Source: Listeria marthii FSL S4-120
GTDB lineage: Bacteria > Bacillota > Bacilli > Lactobacillales > Listeriaceae
Length of the DNA: 6,691 bases
Reading direction: 5' to 3'
Assembly: GCA_000183865.1 (NCBI GenBank)
Contig: CM001047.1
Location: 311,369-318,059 of the forward strand
The position numbers were made by a program, and so were the translations under genes. Below, piece after piece: positions 6,493 through 6,691 of the stretch. How positions within the stretch are numbered: the stretch's first letter is position 1; each line of letters begins with the position of its first letter. The notes below the pieces were generated by a model that saw nothing but the letters and a program-made list of their open reading frames with translations, was not told the origin of the DNA and ran no database searches.

Positions 6493-6691
6493 ATGTTCGC
6501 AAATAAAATTTTAACCGAAAAAGACACGGATCAAATCCGATTTAGTATATTAGCCAGCGGAAGTTCAGGTAATGCCACACTGGTCGAAACAGGAGACCAA
6601 AAAATTCTGATTGATTGTGGCTTGAGCGGTAAGAAAATGGAAGGGCTATTCGCGCAAGTTGGCCGTGATATGAATGATTTAGACGCTATTT
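6493..6691 (+). CDS. walJ: WalJ (YycJ) metallo-beta-lactamase-fold hydrolase, 3' truncated by window
   Basis: Only the first 66 codons are present; the frame is open to the window edge. The start has AGGGGG (6480-6485) seven bases before the ATG. The visible part begins with FSILASGSSGNATLVE at residues 17-32 and continues with an ILIDCGLSGKK strand-turn (43-53), the signature start of the YycJ branch of the metallo-beta-lactamase fold. The metal-binding HxHxDH motif would come later and cannot be checked. YycJ from Bacillus anthracis has been described as a 5'-to-3' DNA exonuclease, and walJ mutants in other Firmicutes are linked to cell division and mutation rate. The cytoplasmic location is inferred from the lack of a signal or membrane segment. 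In B. subtilis it is in the wal operon; here it is separated from walI by a terminator and 119 bases. Confidence 0.9.
   Translation, partial: MFANKILTEKDTDQIRFSILASGSSGNATLVETGDQKILIDCGLSGKKMEGLFAQVGRDMNDLDAI

Overview
The window looks like a Listeria (L. monocytogenes-type) chromosome segment carrying the WalRK cell-wall two-component locus. The DNA is AT-rich with typical Firmicute Shine-Dalgarno sequences. The proteins closely match Bacillus/Listeria WalR, WalK, WalH, WalI and WalJ as I remember them. The genus is inferred from gene order and remembered protein sequence, not from a database search. I see no mobile element, CRISPR array, tRNA, rRNA or prophage sequence, and every gene is on the plus strand.

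Layout: (1) a promoter at about 25-53 and a PLP-dependent class I/II aminotransferase, 89-1270; (2) a 211-base gap with an extended -10 promoter and a leader of about 138 nt, then walR (1482-2195); (3) a strong intrinsic terminator directly after walR and a second extended -10 promoter, then walK (2380-4212), walH (4209-5531) and walI (5534-6373), which overlap or nearly abut; (4) a second strong terminator after walI, a 119-base gap, and the first 66 codons of walJ (6493 to the window edge).

WalK is a membrane histidine kinase that phosphorylates the essential response regulator WalR, which in Bacillus and Staphylococcus controls cell-wall hydrolases. WalH and WalI are single-pass membrane proteins with large extracytoplasmic domains that modulate WalK. 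WalJ is a metallo-beta-lactamase-fold protein linked to DNA metabolism. The aminotransferase resembles Bacillus MtnE and looks functionally separate.

The most interesting feature is transcriptional architecture. In B. subtilis the wal genes are tightly packed in one operon. Here terminators split the locus into apparent units walR, walKHI and walJ onward, so the regulator could be produced independently of its kinase. I did not find a previously undescribed system; this is a well-known core locus with some local regulatory details worth checking.
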